Assembly (NCBI GenBank): GCA_038239345.1
Contig: JBBSEX010000037.1
Span: 1 to 28,534 of the forward strand
Source: JBBSEX01 sp038239345
Lineage (GTDB): Bacteria; Acidobacteriota; Terriglobia; Bryobacterales; Bryobacteraceae
Length of the DNA stretch: 28,534 bases
Direction of reading: 5' to 3'
The position numbers were made by a program, and so were the translations under genes. Positions 1 to 7,850 of the stretch are shown piece after piece. Position 1 is the first letter of the stretch. Each line of letters begins with the position of its first letter. The notes beneath the pieces are model-generated. The model made no database searches and was not told where the DNA came from. It saw only the letters and a list, made by a program, of their open reading frames with translations.

Positions 1-2454
1 ACCGGGCCAATATTACTGTCGGGCCCACCCGCTGCGGGTCGCACCGTTGGCTTGTTGTGGCTCGGCTATAACTTGCGGCGACGGGGAATCTTTGCGGTAC
101 AGTTGCTCCCGTCCGGAGGCGTTGTTGACAATGGCGCTGTTGAGCAAATCATAAGGCTAGCAGAGGCCCGCGGCTCGTCCACGACAGTCGTACTGCTCGA
201 CCGAACAGATCGCCGCGTCGCGGATAACCTGGACAGGCACCTCCGGAGCGCAGGAAGGCGAACAATCGTTGTAGCCGCATCCGCTCCCGCAATGCGACGT
301 CCGGCAGCATTGACGAGCGATTCAGGGGAAGAAGATGAAGAAACCTTTCGAGGTACCGACATAACGGTTGACCACCGCCTGACGGAGCAAGAAATTGGGC
401 GCTTCCGAATCTACCTTGAAAAGAACAGCCCTTCAACTGGCACAGAATTAGTACTCCAATTACTTGCGGCCGATCCTGCTGTCTTCTCCTTGCTTTATCG
501 ACTCATTCCGGACACCCGCACCAACATACGGGGCGTTCTCGTCGAGGAATACTTGGATCTAATAGAGGGACTGGTGTCTTTTCATGCGCCGCTTCAGGAG
601 CCAATTCGCGGTAGCAGTCTTAGCGAACAACTGGGCGCATGGCTTTCTAAACGAGACAAACCCCTATCTACACAGACCGCCACGGACCTGCCATCAGCAA
701 ATGATGCCTGGTACAGAATTGCGACTCAGCTGCCGCATCTCGTCTTATTGTTTTCGAGTCTAGATGAAGCGATTTCTCTTAACTTGCTTACCAAGCGGTT
801 CCCGGGCCTGCTGCAGGTGTATTCCACGTTGCGGCGTCACCTAGAGCATAGCGGCCTGTTTGTGGAAGTTGACCTCGACAAGCAGAGCGACATTGGTCTC
901 ACAACCGTGAATCCTTTCGTGGCGCACCTGTTGCTTGATGCCGCTGTTCCGTCATCTTTAGCAAGACTACAGATCCTGGCAACCTTGTTGTACGAGTTTC
1001 CATGGGATGCCGAGAAAAAGCCAATGGATGCACCAGAACAAGCGCTCCTCCTTCATGTAATTCGAAGTGTAGCCCCTCCAAGCGGTGCGTTTCAGTCTGA
1101 CTATCAACGAACCGAGGACCTTCGTGCGCTTGCCGAGATTTTGAAGACGCTGCGAGAAACTCATGGTGCCACGCTGCCTCAGCTGATTCTAGTTGAAGGT
1201 ATAGTACTGCGGCATATTGGACGAAAGCTCGGCGACATAGAAAAACATCATGAGGCGTTAGAGTACTACAGCCGTAGCCGCTCGGTACTTGAGATGGCGC
1301 GGGAGATCCTGGCGCGCCGAAGGCCCTCTCCGGCCCGGAATTTCGAGATGTCAATGGTCCTGACTGCAATTGCTACCACAATCGGCCATAGCTTCACCGC
1401 TGAATCTAAGATGCAGGAAGTAAATGAGGACGAGTGCAAAAAATTGCTTCAGAGTGCACTGACAACTGCGAGCGAGTCTCGCGCTTACACAGAGGCATAT
1501 CATCCCTTGGACACCGCGTTTTGGACGAATCGCGACTTCTTTAACTACTTGAGTGACCGTCCGCGAACCCCGGGGAACGAGGCAGAGCGGCAGAACGCAC
1601 TCTTGAGTATGGCTGACGCGCTCGACAAAGCCGGAGAATTGGGAGTTCTGCCCCACGATCAGGCGGACCGACTTTCAGGTCGACTTGTCGAGCTTGATGC
1701 CCGCTTGGAAAATATCGATCAGGCGACGGAGCGTGCAGAATTAGAAGCCGCAGCAGGGCGCTTCAGTGGTGTCTGCCTTTTGGCTCGCCTCAGAGCGGTA
1801 GACCAGAAGAATAACTCAATTCCAAGCAGAGATCAAGCCGGTGCCGCCCTGGCTTATCTCGAGCAGTTCTCCCCTCGCATAATGGGTGACGATCGCGCTC
1901 TGACCTTGATGCATAGATTATGGGTGGGAGCCCACCTCGGTAATCAACAGTTAGATGAAGGCCCTCATTCCATCGGCGGCACGCCGACAGAGTGGCGCCA
2001 ACTCGAAACGATCACATCAGCTCGTCGGGGCCTTGGTGGCAGTACTCGGATACCTTACGTCAATTTTTGGTTGGCCGTTGCACTCGCGCAACAAGGCGAC
2101 ATGCGACGTGCGCTGCAAACCTTGGAGGAGGTCCAGGCAAATTCTCTCGCTTTTAGTCACCGCCGCCTGACACCGTTGATTTACTTGGCCGATGAAAAGG
2201 GAGTGCCAACGCAGTTCGGAGCCATTGTTCGACGTCGGGATGATGACGATCTTATTACCCTTTACGTGCCAGCCGTGAGCATAGAGGTCAAGCTCTCAAA
2301 GCGTTACCAAGGACAGACGCTCATGAATTTGCAGCGCGCCGACGAGGCCACCGTGATGATCGCACTGAATTACTGGAACCCGACAGCTGTCGACCCGGCG
2401 TGGGAACACAGTCGGGTCAAGAAGGCACCGCGGGCCGACCGCCGCGTCCGATAG
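1..2454 (+). CDS. STAND-like P-loop NTPase with helical-repeat C-terminus (5' partial)
   Basis: The reading frame is open from base 1, so the gene starts upstream and 817 residues are visible. Visible residues 8-15 read GPPAAGRT, a Walker A-like loop in which the usual Lys is Arg. A Walker B-like strand (TTVVLLDRTD) and a sensor-like strand (RRTIVVAASAP) follow. A segment near residues 125-205 (TEQEIGRFRIYLEKN, then SLLYRLIPDTR) has the style of the helical domain that follows the nucleotide-binding fold in STAND-type NTPases. The remaining ~550 residues are mostly helical, with a TPR-like stretch (KHHEALEYYSRSRSVLEMA). The effector or sensor N-terminus, if any, is outside the window. It lies 19 bases before the P-loop/TOPRIM gene on the same strand, suggesting one operon. 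A TTG at 52 is only an internal codon of this frame. Anti-phage sensing is an inference from architecture and island context; the exact family is not recognised. Confidence 0.75.
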   Translation, partial: TGPILLSGPPAAGRTVGLLWLGYNLRRRGIFAVQLLPSGGVVDNGAVEQIIRLAEARGSSTTVVLLDRTDRRVADNLDRHLRSAGRRTIVVAASAPAMRRPAALTSDSGEEDEETFRGTDITVDHRLTEQEIGRFRIYLEKNSPSTGTELVLQLLAADPAVFSLLYRLIPDTRTNIRGVLVEEYLDLIEGLVSFHAPLQEPIRGSSLSEQLGAWLSKRDKPLSTQTATDLPSANDAWYRIATQLPHLVLLFSSLDEAISLNLLTKRFPGLLQVYSTLRRHLEHSGLFVEVDLDKQSDIGLTTVNPFVAHLLLDAAVPSSLARLQILATLLYEFPWDAEKKPMDAPEQALLLHVIRSVAPPSGAFQSDYQRTEDLRALAEILKTLRETHGATLPQLILVEGIVLRHIGRKLGDIEKHHEALEYYSRSRSVLEMAREILARRRPSPARNFEMSMVLTAIATTIGHSFTAESKMQEVNEDECKKLLQSALTTASESRAYTEAYHPLDTAFWTNRDFFNYLSDRPRTPGNEAERQNALLSMADALDKAGELGVLPHDQADRLSGRLVELDARLENIDQATERAELEAAAGRFSGVCLLARLRAVDQKNNSIPSRDQAGAALAYLEQFSPRIMGDDRALTLMHRLWVGAHLGNQQLDEGPHSIGGTPTEWRQLETITSARRGLGGSTRIPYVNFWLAVALAQQGDMRRALQTLEEVQANSLAFSHRRLTPLIYLADEKGVPTQFGAIVRRRDDDDLITLYVPAVSIEVKLSKRYQGQTLMNLQRADEATVMIALNYWNPTAVDPAWEHSRVKKAPRADRRVR

Positions 2455-2473
2455 CTCTAGAACCGTTAACTAT

Positions 2474-3937
2474 ATGACGCCTGAGGAAGTTCGCGATGCA
2501 GTCCAGTTGTTACTCTGCGACTTCGGCTCGTTTTCACATCAGCTTGGCGGTCTGGAGTTTTACGGACATTCGCCTGAATTTTGCGACTTGCTTCAGATAT
2601 GCGGGGAATTCTCATTACGTCCAGACGGCTCGGCCAAGACCGCCCGAAAGGCGTATATCTTTCTAGACGCGGCTCACGGAAAGAGCTCCCTTGCCAAGGC
2701 TATCGCGATTGAGTGCGTTGCAAATGGCACGACTGTTCAACGCCTGGACGGCACTGCCGGTTTAACCTTGAAGGAACTGAACACTCTTCAGCAGAAGACA
2801 GACGTTCTTGTAATAGTCGACGGCGTGCCAGACGCATCACCAGCTCGCACAACTCTGATCGAGCGCATTAATTCTCTAAAAGGCCGAGCAATTCTATTTG
2901 CACGACCTGATTATTTCAATGACGCGAGCTTAAAACCGGACATTCCGACGGTGAGACTGGCGCACGTCGACCAGAGGCAATTAGATAAGGTTGCTTGGCT
3001 CGTTGGACTGATCAGGGAACATTTACGAGACGACAGCGGGCAGGTGCCGCAAGGGTGTTCTGATGCCCTCCGAAAGCTACCACTGGGAGCATTTATTGCC
3101 CTGTGTGGGGTACCGCTCGGTTCAAAAGCTTCCGATTTTTCGTTCTTGGCGAAGAAGCTCGCTCAAGCCGTCGAACTGGCCGTTGGACTTGGGATGGAAG
3201 CGGCACTGACAGAGGAGGAACTGGCGACAATCTTCATTGAGTTTCACTCACAAGGCGTGGTGCAGTCAGAGCATGGATTCCGCCTCTGGGTAGAAGGAGA
3301 ATCAGATTCACGTCTCTTAAAGCTCGTGTGTCGGCTGGCGCTGAGCGTTCACGCCGTCGATTTGCAAGAAGGCCTGTCCATTATTCCCCTTGGCGAAGGG
3401 CGTGACGGGGGAACCAGCAAGGCAACGGAAGTCGTGGTCAATCGACGAACTAGACGAAACAAAGATATCTTCTTGTTCGATGCGGACGAGCCGGGGCGCC
3501 ACGCGCAGGCGGAATTGGACGTCCTCGACCAAGAAGTGTTGTTTCTAGATTCGAAAATTGCGTGCAGTCGCGTAGAGGTCGACGTCGAGATCGAGGATTT
3601 TGTTAACCTTGGCTGTTTAGATAGGTTTTACGCAGCCCATCCAGAGCTGCGGCCCGAAAAGGAGGTCATCCGATACAAGCCTCCAATTTCCCGCCGACTC
3701 GTGGTAAACGGCGCGGACAAGGAACTGCTCATGCAATGGCTCGAGGCGAACGCTGGTCTGGACGATCTCGAGAATCTTATGTTCATGCTCTGTGAAGTTC
3801 GCAGCCGTTTCTCGTTGCGAAATCTGTCTGCTATGAAAGATAAACAAAGCTGGAGGCGACGCTTGGTGGATGAGTTTGACCCTGACAGGCATTTTGGCAA
3901 TCGATTGGCCCATTGGTTGGTTTGTCCTACAGAATAG
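2474..3937 (+). CDS. P-loop ATPase-TOPRIM fusion protein, putative defence nuclease
   Basis: This is a 487-residue protein with two recognisable parts. Residues ~60-150 look like a small P-loop domain: YIFLDAAHGKSS (64-72) resembles a Walker A loop without its first Gly, and DVLVIVDGVPD (110-120) resembles Walker B. Residues ~270-376 carry the TOPRIM signature: VEGESD with E274, a Gly-rich turn (IPLGEGRDGG), FLFDADEPG with D336 and D338, and a later VEIEDF acid cluster as in OLD-type TOPRIM nucleases. TOPRIM domains bind divalent metal and cut or join nucleic-acid phosphodiesters. The ATPase part is far shorter than the SMC-like ATPase of OLD or GajA proteins, so this is not a standard OLD nuclease. 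It follows the STAND-like gene by 19 bases, implying co-expression. The role as nuclease effector of a two-gene defence module is inference; a function in DNA processing for the island is the alternative. Confidence 0.8.
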   Translation: MTPEEVRDAVQLLLCDFGSFSHQLGGLEFYGHSPEFCDLLQICGEFSLRPDGSAKTARKAYIFLDAAHGKSSLAKAIAIECVANGTTVQRLDGTAGLTLKELNTLQQKTDVLVIVDGVPDASPARTTLIERINSLKGRAILFARPDYFNDASLKPDIPTVRLAHVDQRQLDKVAWLVGLIREHLRDDSGQVPQGCSDALRKLPLGAFIALCGVPLGSKASDFSFLAKKLAQAVELAVGLGMEAALTEEELATIFIEFHSQGVVQSEHGFRLWVEGESDSRLLKLVCRLALSVHAVDLQEGLSIIPLGEGRDGGTSKATEVVVNRRTRRNKDIFLFDADEPGRHAQAELDVLDQEVLFLDSKIACSRVEVDVEIEDFVNLGCLDRFYAAHPELRPEKEVIRYKPPISRRLVVNGADKELLMQWLEANAGLDDLENLMFMLCEVRSRFSLRNLSAMKDKQSWRRRLVDEFDPDRHFGNRLAHWLVCPTE

Positions 3938-4101
3938 TCCGCACCACCCTTGGGCGATTGAGAAGCGTAGCCATCCAAAAGCATCCTTCCGCTGACAGGT
4001 CTCCGCGTTCCGGAAAGTCGACAGTGGTAGACACCGAGGTAGGTCTCAACCGAAAAGGCCAGGCTTTTTCCAGCCAGCGGCAGCGCGGTTCGGCTTCGGC
4101 G

Positions 4102-4118
4102 TTGTCCACATATCCACA
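4102..4118 (+). promoter_or_regulatory. Two tandem DnaA-box-like nonamers
   Basis: Bases 4102-4110 read TTGTCCACA and 4110-4118 read ATATCCACA. Each matches the DnaA box consensus TTATCCACA at 8 of 9 positions, in the same orientation and 8 bases apart. They lie about 50 bases upstream of an AT-richer stretch (4150-4168) and of the 16-base repeat cluster. Chance occurrence of two adjacent near-matches is low but not negligible. Confidence 0.4.
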
Positions 4119-4169
4119 AACAGGCGAGCGCCGACTACTGGATCTGTACAGGTACATATAGGATTATGT

Positions 4170-4366
4170 GCCCCCAGAATGCCGACGATCCGCCCCTACA
4201 ATGCCGAAAAAGGCCGTCCAGAGCGCCCCCAACTTGCCGAGGAAATGTCGGTTTTCCACTGGCGATTCTTCGGCATTCTAGGGGCAGTGTGGCAATCGCT
4301 GATTCGATTCCGCTTCATGCGCCACCGGTAGCAACGCGCCCGCAAGAAGCGCCCCCAGATTGCCGA
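4170..4366. repeat. Five 16-bp iteron-like repeats (consensus GCCCCCAGAWTGCCGA)
   Basis: Copies are at 4170-4185 (GCCCCCAGAATGCCGA), 4192-4207 (GCCCCTACAATGCCGA), 4225-4240 (GCCCCCAACTTGCCGA), 4270-4285 on the minus strand (GCCCCTAGAATGCCGA) and 4351-4366 (GCCCCCAGATTGCCGA). Four are direct and one is inverted; GCCCC and TGCCGA are invariant. The cluster ends 71 bases before the start of the excisionase-type HTH gene. Multiple spaced copies with one inverted are what recombination directionality factors or iteron-binding initiators use. The binding protein is not known; the adjacent 64-residue HTH protein and the integrase arm-binding domain are the obvious candidates. Confidence 0.8.
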
Positions 4367-4437
4367 ACATCCTCGTCGATCTCTCGCCCGACCAGTCACA
4401 ACGGCTTCATGTCGCGCCGTACAGAGCAGAGGAGACC

Positions 4438-4632
4438 ATGGAGAATACGTCAAGCATCCTGACGGTGAAGGAGGTCGCAGACCTCCTCCGCTGCTCAAAA
4501 GCCCACGTCCACAACGCCATTCACGGTAAGGTCCAGGGCCTACCGAAACTGACCCATCTGACGATGGGTCGCAGGAAACTGGTCCGCCGCGATTGGCTGG
4601 AGCAGTGGCTGGAAACAAACAAAACCCGATAG
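4438..4632 (+). CDS. Excisionase-family helix-turn-helix protein
   Basis: The 64-residue product has the MerR-like winged-helix fold of small excisionases (HTH_17 type): LTVKEVADLLRCSKAHVHNAI is the HTH, followed by the wing (MGRRKLVRRDWLEQWLE). The ATG at 4438 is chosen because AGAGGAG at 4428-4434 is an ideal ribosome binding site; an upstream TTG at 4360 in the same frame overlaps the last 16-base repeat and has no such site. The gene ends just before the integrase gene, the usual xis-int arrangement. Such proteins bend DNA at the attachment site to steer the integrase toward excision, and often repress their own promoter. The repeats immediately upstream are plausible targets, which is inference. 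Confidence 0.85.
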   Translation: MENTSSILTVKEVADLLRCSKAHVHNAIHGKVQGLPKLTHLTMGRRKLVRRDWLEQWLETNKTR

Positions 4633-4684
4633 TATGGCTACATGTTCAGTTTTGCCGCTTCGGACGCAGGAAAAGGAAAAACGA

Positions 4685-5785
4685 ATGCGTCGAAAGAGAT
4701 TCCAGCGGGGCTGTCTGAAGACCCGCAAGCGGAATGGAAAGAACTACTGGTATGCCCAGTCGAGGGAGGATGGAAAGCCCAAATCAAAAGAGATCGGACT
4801 CTGCTCAAAGATGGATCGCGTGAAGGCGGAAGGGATCTTAACCGAGATCCTGAAGCCGATCAACGAAGGGGCGGAGAACCCGGAGAAGATCACATGGACC
4901 TTCGCGAAGTTCTGCGAGGTCGTTTACCTTCCGGTATGCCACCGGAAGTGGAAGGCCTCAACGGACATGGTTGAGACGAACCGGTTGGAAGTCCATCTGG
5001 TTCGGCCTCTCGGAGCGAAGCTGATGCAGGAAATCACGAGGAGTGAACTGCAGGCACTTCTGGACGAACAGGCTCGGAGTTGCGGCCGGAGTATGGTCGA
5101 TCATCTCCGATTCCGGCTACGGTCGGTTTTCGCGCTCGCGATGAGCGAGGGCGTCGTCGACCGGAATCCTGCTGCGGCACTCTTTACGCCGCGGCATTAC
5201 CAGGAAGGGCGCAGTCGGGACGTTCTGACTCCGGACCAGGCCGCGACAATGATCGGAGCGCTGGAACTCCGAGAAATGGTGATCGTGCGGCTTGCAACGT
5301 GGGAAGGGATGCGTCCCGGTGAGATTCTAGCGCTCCAACTGGGTGATCTGGACGATGACTCGGTTTGGGTCCGGCGCCGCGTTTACAAGGGCGATATCGA
5401 TGAACCAAAGACGAAGCGATCGACACGCCGGGTGGCGCTCACAATTGGAACGCTGGCCTTGCTCGATCAGTGGAAACTCCGGTTGCTCGGTTCGCCGCCG
5501 GAAACGTGGATCTTCGGCTCGGAGAAAGGAACGCCGATGAGGCGGGACAATATCTGGCGGAAGTCAATGTACCCGAAGCTGAAGCCGGTTGGACTGGAGT
5601 GGGCGACCTTCCAGGTCATGCGGCGGACGTTCGCGACTTTGTCGAAGGCGGCCGGGGTGGATGCTCATACCCGGTCGGCACAGATGGGCAACACGGTTGA
5701 CGTGAATGAAAACGAATACGCGGTAGCGAGCTTCGAACAGAAGCTGGCGGGCGTTCGCAAGTTGGAATCAGTCGTCATTCAATGA
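4685..5785 (+). CDS. int: Tyrosine recombinase (site-specific integrase) of the island
   Basis: The 366-residue product has an N-terminal arm-binding region (RKRFQRGCLKTRKRNGKNYW), a SAM-like core-binding domain (~residues 70-165) and a catalytic domain. Catalytic residues visible are R210 in EGMRPGEI, K242/K244 after the beta-hairpin, R313 in FQVMRRTF and the nucleophile Y345 in ENEYA. The two His positions are changed: Gln310 replaces His of HxxR and Asn336 replaces the second His/Trp. The Gln is, to my knowledge, common in a sub-family seen in acidobacterial islands; the Asn is less usual. ATG 4685 follows a purine-rich AGGAAAAGG site; an ATG at 4634 in frame has no such site but would make a 383-residue protein. 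The gene ends 180 bases from the 3' end of tRNA-Gly(CCC), which points to that tRNA as attachment site. Confidence 0.9.
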   Translation: MRRKRFQRGCLKTRKRNGKNYWYAQSREDGKPKSKEIGLCSKMDRVKAEGILTEILKPINEGAENPEKITWTFAKFCEVVYLPVCHRKWKASTDMVETNRLEVHLVRPLGAKLMQEITRSELQALLDEQARSCGRSMVDHLRFRLRSVFALAMSEGVVDRNPAAALFTPRHYQEGRSRDVLTPDQAATMIGALELREMVIVRLATWEGMRPGEILALQLGDLDDDSVWVRRRVYKGDIDEPKTKRSTRRVALTIGTLALLDQWKLRLLGSPPETWIFGSEKGTPMRRDNIWRKSMYPKLKPVGLEWATFQVMRRTFATLSKAAGVDAHTRSAQMGNTVDVNENEYAVASFEQKLAGVRKLESVVIQ

Positions 5786-5855
5786 CGGCGCAGGGAGCAC
5801 TCGAATGTTGAGGCTTTTTGAATTGAGGCTACGCGAGGAGATTTCAGGTTTGGCC

Positions 5856-5878
5856 GGAGGGTGCCACTAATACCCTCC
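5856..5878. terminator. Hairpin downstream of the integrase gene
   Basis: GGAGGGT (5856-5862) pairs perfectly with ACCCTCC (5872-5878) across a 9-base loop, and flanking GCC/GGC bases can extend the stem with a bulge. It lies between the integrase stop codon and the tRNA. No T run follows, so it may end transcription inefficiently or be part of the attachment region instead. Confidence 0.35.
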
Positions 5879-5964
5879 AGCCGGCTCCGCGAGGTGATCG
5901 GGAGCTTAAAGCAGTAATCGCATTAACGCTGACAACATGGAACAGCCCTAAGTTATTGAAAAGA

Positions 5965-6039
<75 letters not shown>

Positions 6040-6146
6040 ACTCGTTTGTTTCCTGCTATTTGAATGAAACCAAAGGCTTTCGCCCCTCGTCTCGCCAGTC
6101 TATCCTGTCTACTGATTCCACCCAAATCTACCTGGTTGGATCGCAA

Positions 6147-6170
6147 AACGGACAGCATAACGGACAGCAT
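6147..6170. repeat. Perfect 12-bp tandem repeat
   Basis: AACGGACAGCAT occurs twice head to tail at 6147-6158 and 6159-6170, with a partial third copy (GACAGC) following. It lies in the 392-base gene-free stretch between the tRNA 5' end and the next gene. The rest of that stretch (6040-6431) shows no gene or clear site. Confidence 0.6.
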
Positions 6171-6431
6171 GACAGCCTGAGAAGCTGCTCCACTGAAACT
6201 CGTTCGTGCCGCTCTGGATTCCACAACCTCAATATAGCAAACGGCTGAGTGCCTGGTGATGTTAGCTACGCGAATAGTTGCGACGGAGCCGGTGCCAGCT
6301 CTACCGATGGGTTCCTTCTCACCTCAACTCGGTTGACGCGCCGCCACAATCCGCCTTATAAACAGGTGTGTGCGCCGGGTCGCTTTGGCGTTCTCCAAAT
6401 GGTTGGGCGCCTGGATCGGAGATCCTCACCT

Positions 6432-6668
6432 ATGCCCAGTTCGTTATCAGTGAAAGACGGAGCCACAGACTCGCGGGACATCTTGGAATCGCTTGCCACC
6501 TCCGAGTGCATGTTCACCGCCAAGGAATTGGCGAAGTTGCTGTCGGTCAGTCCCAAGACTCTATACAGCTACGTGTCCCGCAACCTCATCCCCCACTACA
6601 AAATTGAGACCAACGTGCGGTTCCGAGGAAAAGACATTGCGGAGTGGCTGCGCCGTCACGCGGCATGA
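6432..6668 (+). CDS. Excisionase-family helix-turn-helix protein
   Basis: The 78-residue product is a single small DNA-binding domain of the HTH_17/excisionase type: FTAKELAKLLSVSPKTLYSYV forms the helix-turn-helix, with the wing NVRFRGKDIAEWLRRH at the C-terminus. ATG 6432 is preferred over the longer frame starting at 6249 because the extra residues have no domain character; ATG 6399 is another in-frame option. It faces away from the tRNA and has no integrase beside it. It may be a relic or regulator of another mobile element, or a stand-alone transcription factor. Confidence 0.75.
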   Translation: MPSSLSVKDGATDSRDILESLATSECMFTAKELAKLLSVSPKTLYSYVSRNLIPHYKIETNVRFRGKDIAEWLRRHAA

Positions 6669-6803
6669 TGTTGCGTTGAGAATTTCCTTTCGAGAGGTAC
6701 TCCCCCCGAACGCGGGTACCGGTGTCTTACCGAAACGCAATCGTTGGTTGGCGCATCGTAGAATCGTCAGTCCAAAACGCGAGTTGTGTAGTGGTCGTAT
6801 TCG

Positions 6804-6832
6804 TTGACTTGGTTCTCTAGCTCGATTAGGAT
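6804..6832 (+). promoter_or_regulatory. Putative sigma-70-type promoter for the SANT-like gene
   Basis: TTGACT (6804-6809) and TAGGAT (6827-6832) are separated by exactly 17 bases, and lie about 75 bases before the start codon at 6909. The -35 box matches consensus at 5 of 6 positions and the -10 box at 4 of 6. Confidence 0.4.
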
Positions 6833-6908
6833 GCCGAAAGGCGCGCTATTTTCGGAGACTTATTCACCTATTCGGATCGCATTCATGTAGAGAAATCATA
6901 GGCGTTGT

Positions 6909-7844
6909 ATGCCGAAGCAATCTTCACGTGCTCAGCACCCACCCTCCCCTGGGACGGCTGGGGCTGCCTCGGTTGATGAGAAGCGGAGCGTCCAGATGGA
7001 CGGACGCGCCGCCGCTGAGCCGCGTGAAGATGTAGTCGTTGCGCCGGACCTCACCCAAGGCTCTCTGAACGGCCACCGGGCGGAGCCCAACGGCTCTGAA
7101 TTCTGGCCGCGGGAGTTGGATCAAATCCTGACGGACGCGGCCAAGGCAGGCCAGGACGAGCGAGAATCCATCAAGCGGATCCATCAAGCCCACCCATCGT
7201 TGTCCACGACGTTGATCTGGGAGCGAATCGTCTATCTCGGATTGACCGACAGAAGTCGTCCGCCGTATCAAGAACACGAGTGGACGCCGATTGAAGACGA
7301 CATCCTGCGGGCGGAGTACGGAAACGGACGCAAAGGTGCCCACTCCGCCACCAGCAAGATTTTCGCTCTGCATCCGGATTGGTCACACGACGCCGTGGCA
7401 TGGCGGGCGCAAGCTCTTGGAGTTGCGAATCATCGCACAACGCCAACACGGCGCTGGAACCAACAACTTGATGAGGCTTTACGAGAACTTGCTGATTGCA
7501 CTCTGGAAACGATTGCCCGACGGCTAGGACGATCACACAAGTCAGTCCTCGCACGTATACGGCACCTTGGCTTCGATGCAAGTTTCTTCGGCGGTCACAA
7601 AGCCAAGGACCTTGTACGATATCTGCGCGTCAGCGAAGCACAGGTGAATACATGGGTCCACCTCGGTTGGCTCGAGCGAAAGCACGGGAGAATCACGGAT
7701 AATTCCTTCGCCAGCTTCTGCCGCAATCATGCGGAGTCCATTCCATTCGACGAGTTGACACAGGAAGCGCAGAACTGGGTCCGCTCATTGGGGTATCAAG
7801 CGCCAGTCCTTCCGGTGAATGGTCTCGCGGCGGGCAGCGACTAG
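6909..7844 (+). CDS. DNA-binding protein with three SANT/Myb-like modules and a C-terminal HTH module
   Basis: This 311-residue protein has a disordered N-terminus (1-60) and then three successive helical modules: ~64-112 (EFWPRELDQIL... ending LIWERIVYLGL), ~123-172 (HEWTPIEDDIL... ending AVAWRAQALGV) and ~182-222 (RRWNQQLDEAL... ending SVLARIRHLGF). Each starts with an aromatic/acidic W..E/D..L pattern and ends in a putative recognition helix plus LG, as in SANT/Myb repeats. Residues ~231-297 form another module, an HTH (LVRYLRVSEAQVNTWVHLGWL) followed by a segment matching the 173-residue protein at 9110-9631 without gaps. Start ATG 6909 follows a plausible promoter. The gene converges with the minus-strand gene ending at 7851. 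A transcriptional or recombination regulator is likely; the target is unknown. Confidence 0.7.
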   Translation: MPKQSSRAQHPPSPGTAGAASVDEKRSVQMDGRAAAEPREDVVVAPDLTQGSLNGHRAEPNGSEFWPRELDQILTDAAKAGQDERESIKRIHQAHPSLSTTLIWERIVYLGLTDRSRPPYQEHEWTPIEDDILRAEYGNGRKGAHSATSKIFALHPDWSHDAVAWRAQALGVANHRTTPTRRWNQQLDEALRELADCTLETIARRLGRSHKSVLARIRHLGFDASFFGGHKAKDLVRYLRVSEAQVNTWVHLGWLERKHGRITDNSFASFCRNHAESIPFDELTQEAQNWVRSLGYQAPVLPVNGLAAGSD

Positions 7845-7850
7845 CCGTCC

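Larger units (their letters stand above)
3938..4437. other. 500-base non-coding region with DnaA-like boxes and iteron-like repeats
   Basis: No convincing gene lies between the TOPRIM gene and the excisionase-type gene. Short frames here lack a ribosome binding site and family resemblance. The stretch holds two DnaA-box-like nonamers, GTAC-containing dyads at ~4145-4157, and five copies of a 16-base repeat. This is the layout of a control region: either an origin, the arm-type sites of the integrase/excisionase complex, or an operator cluster for the downstream HTH protein. Confidence 0.6.

Noticed and set aside
3913..4161. Small plus-strand frame after the TOPRIM gene
   Set aside because: It overlaps the TOPRIM gene end, has no ribosome binding site and runs into the DnaA-box/repeat region with no domain character.
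6040..6431. Remnant of a second integrase gene upstream of the tRNA
   Set aside because: The tandem repeat gave a suggestive peptide, but no catalytic motif or continuous frame supports a recombinase remnant.
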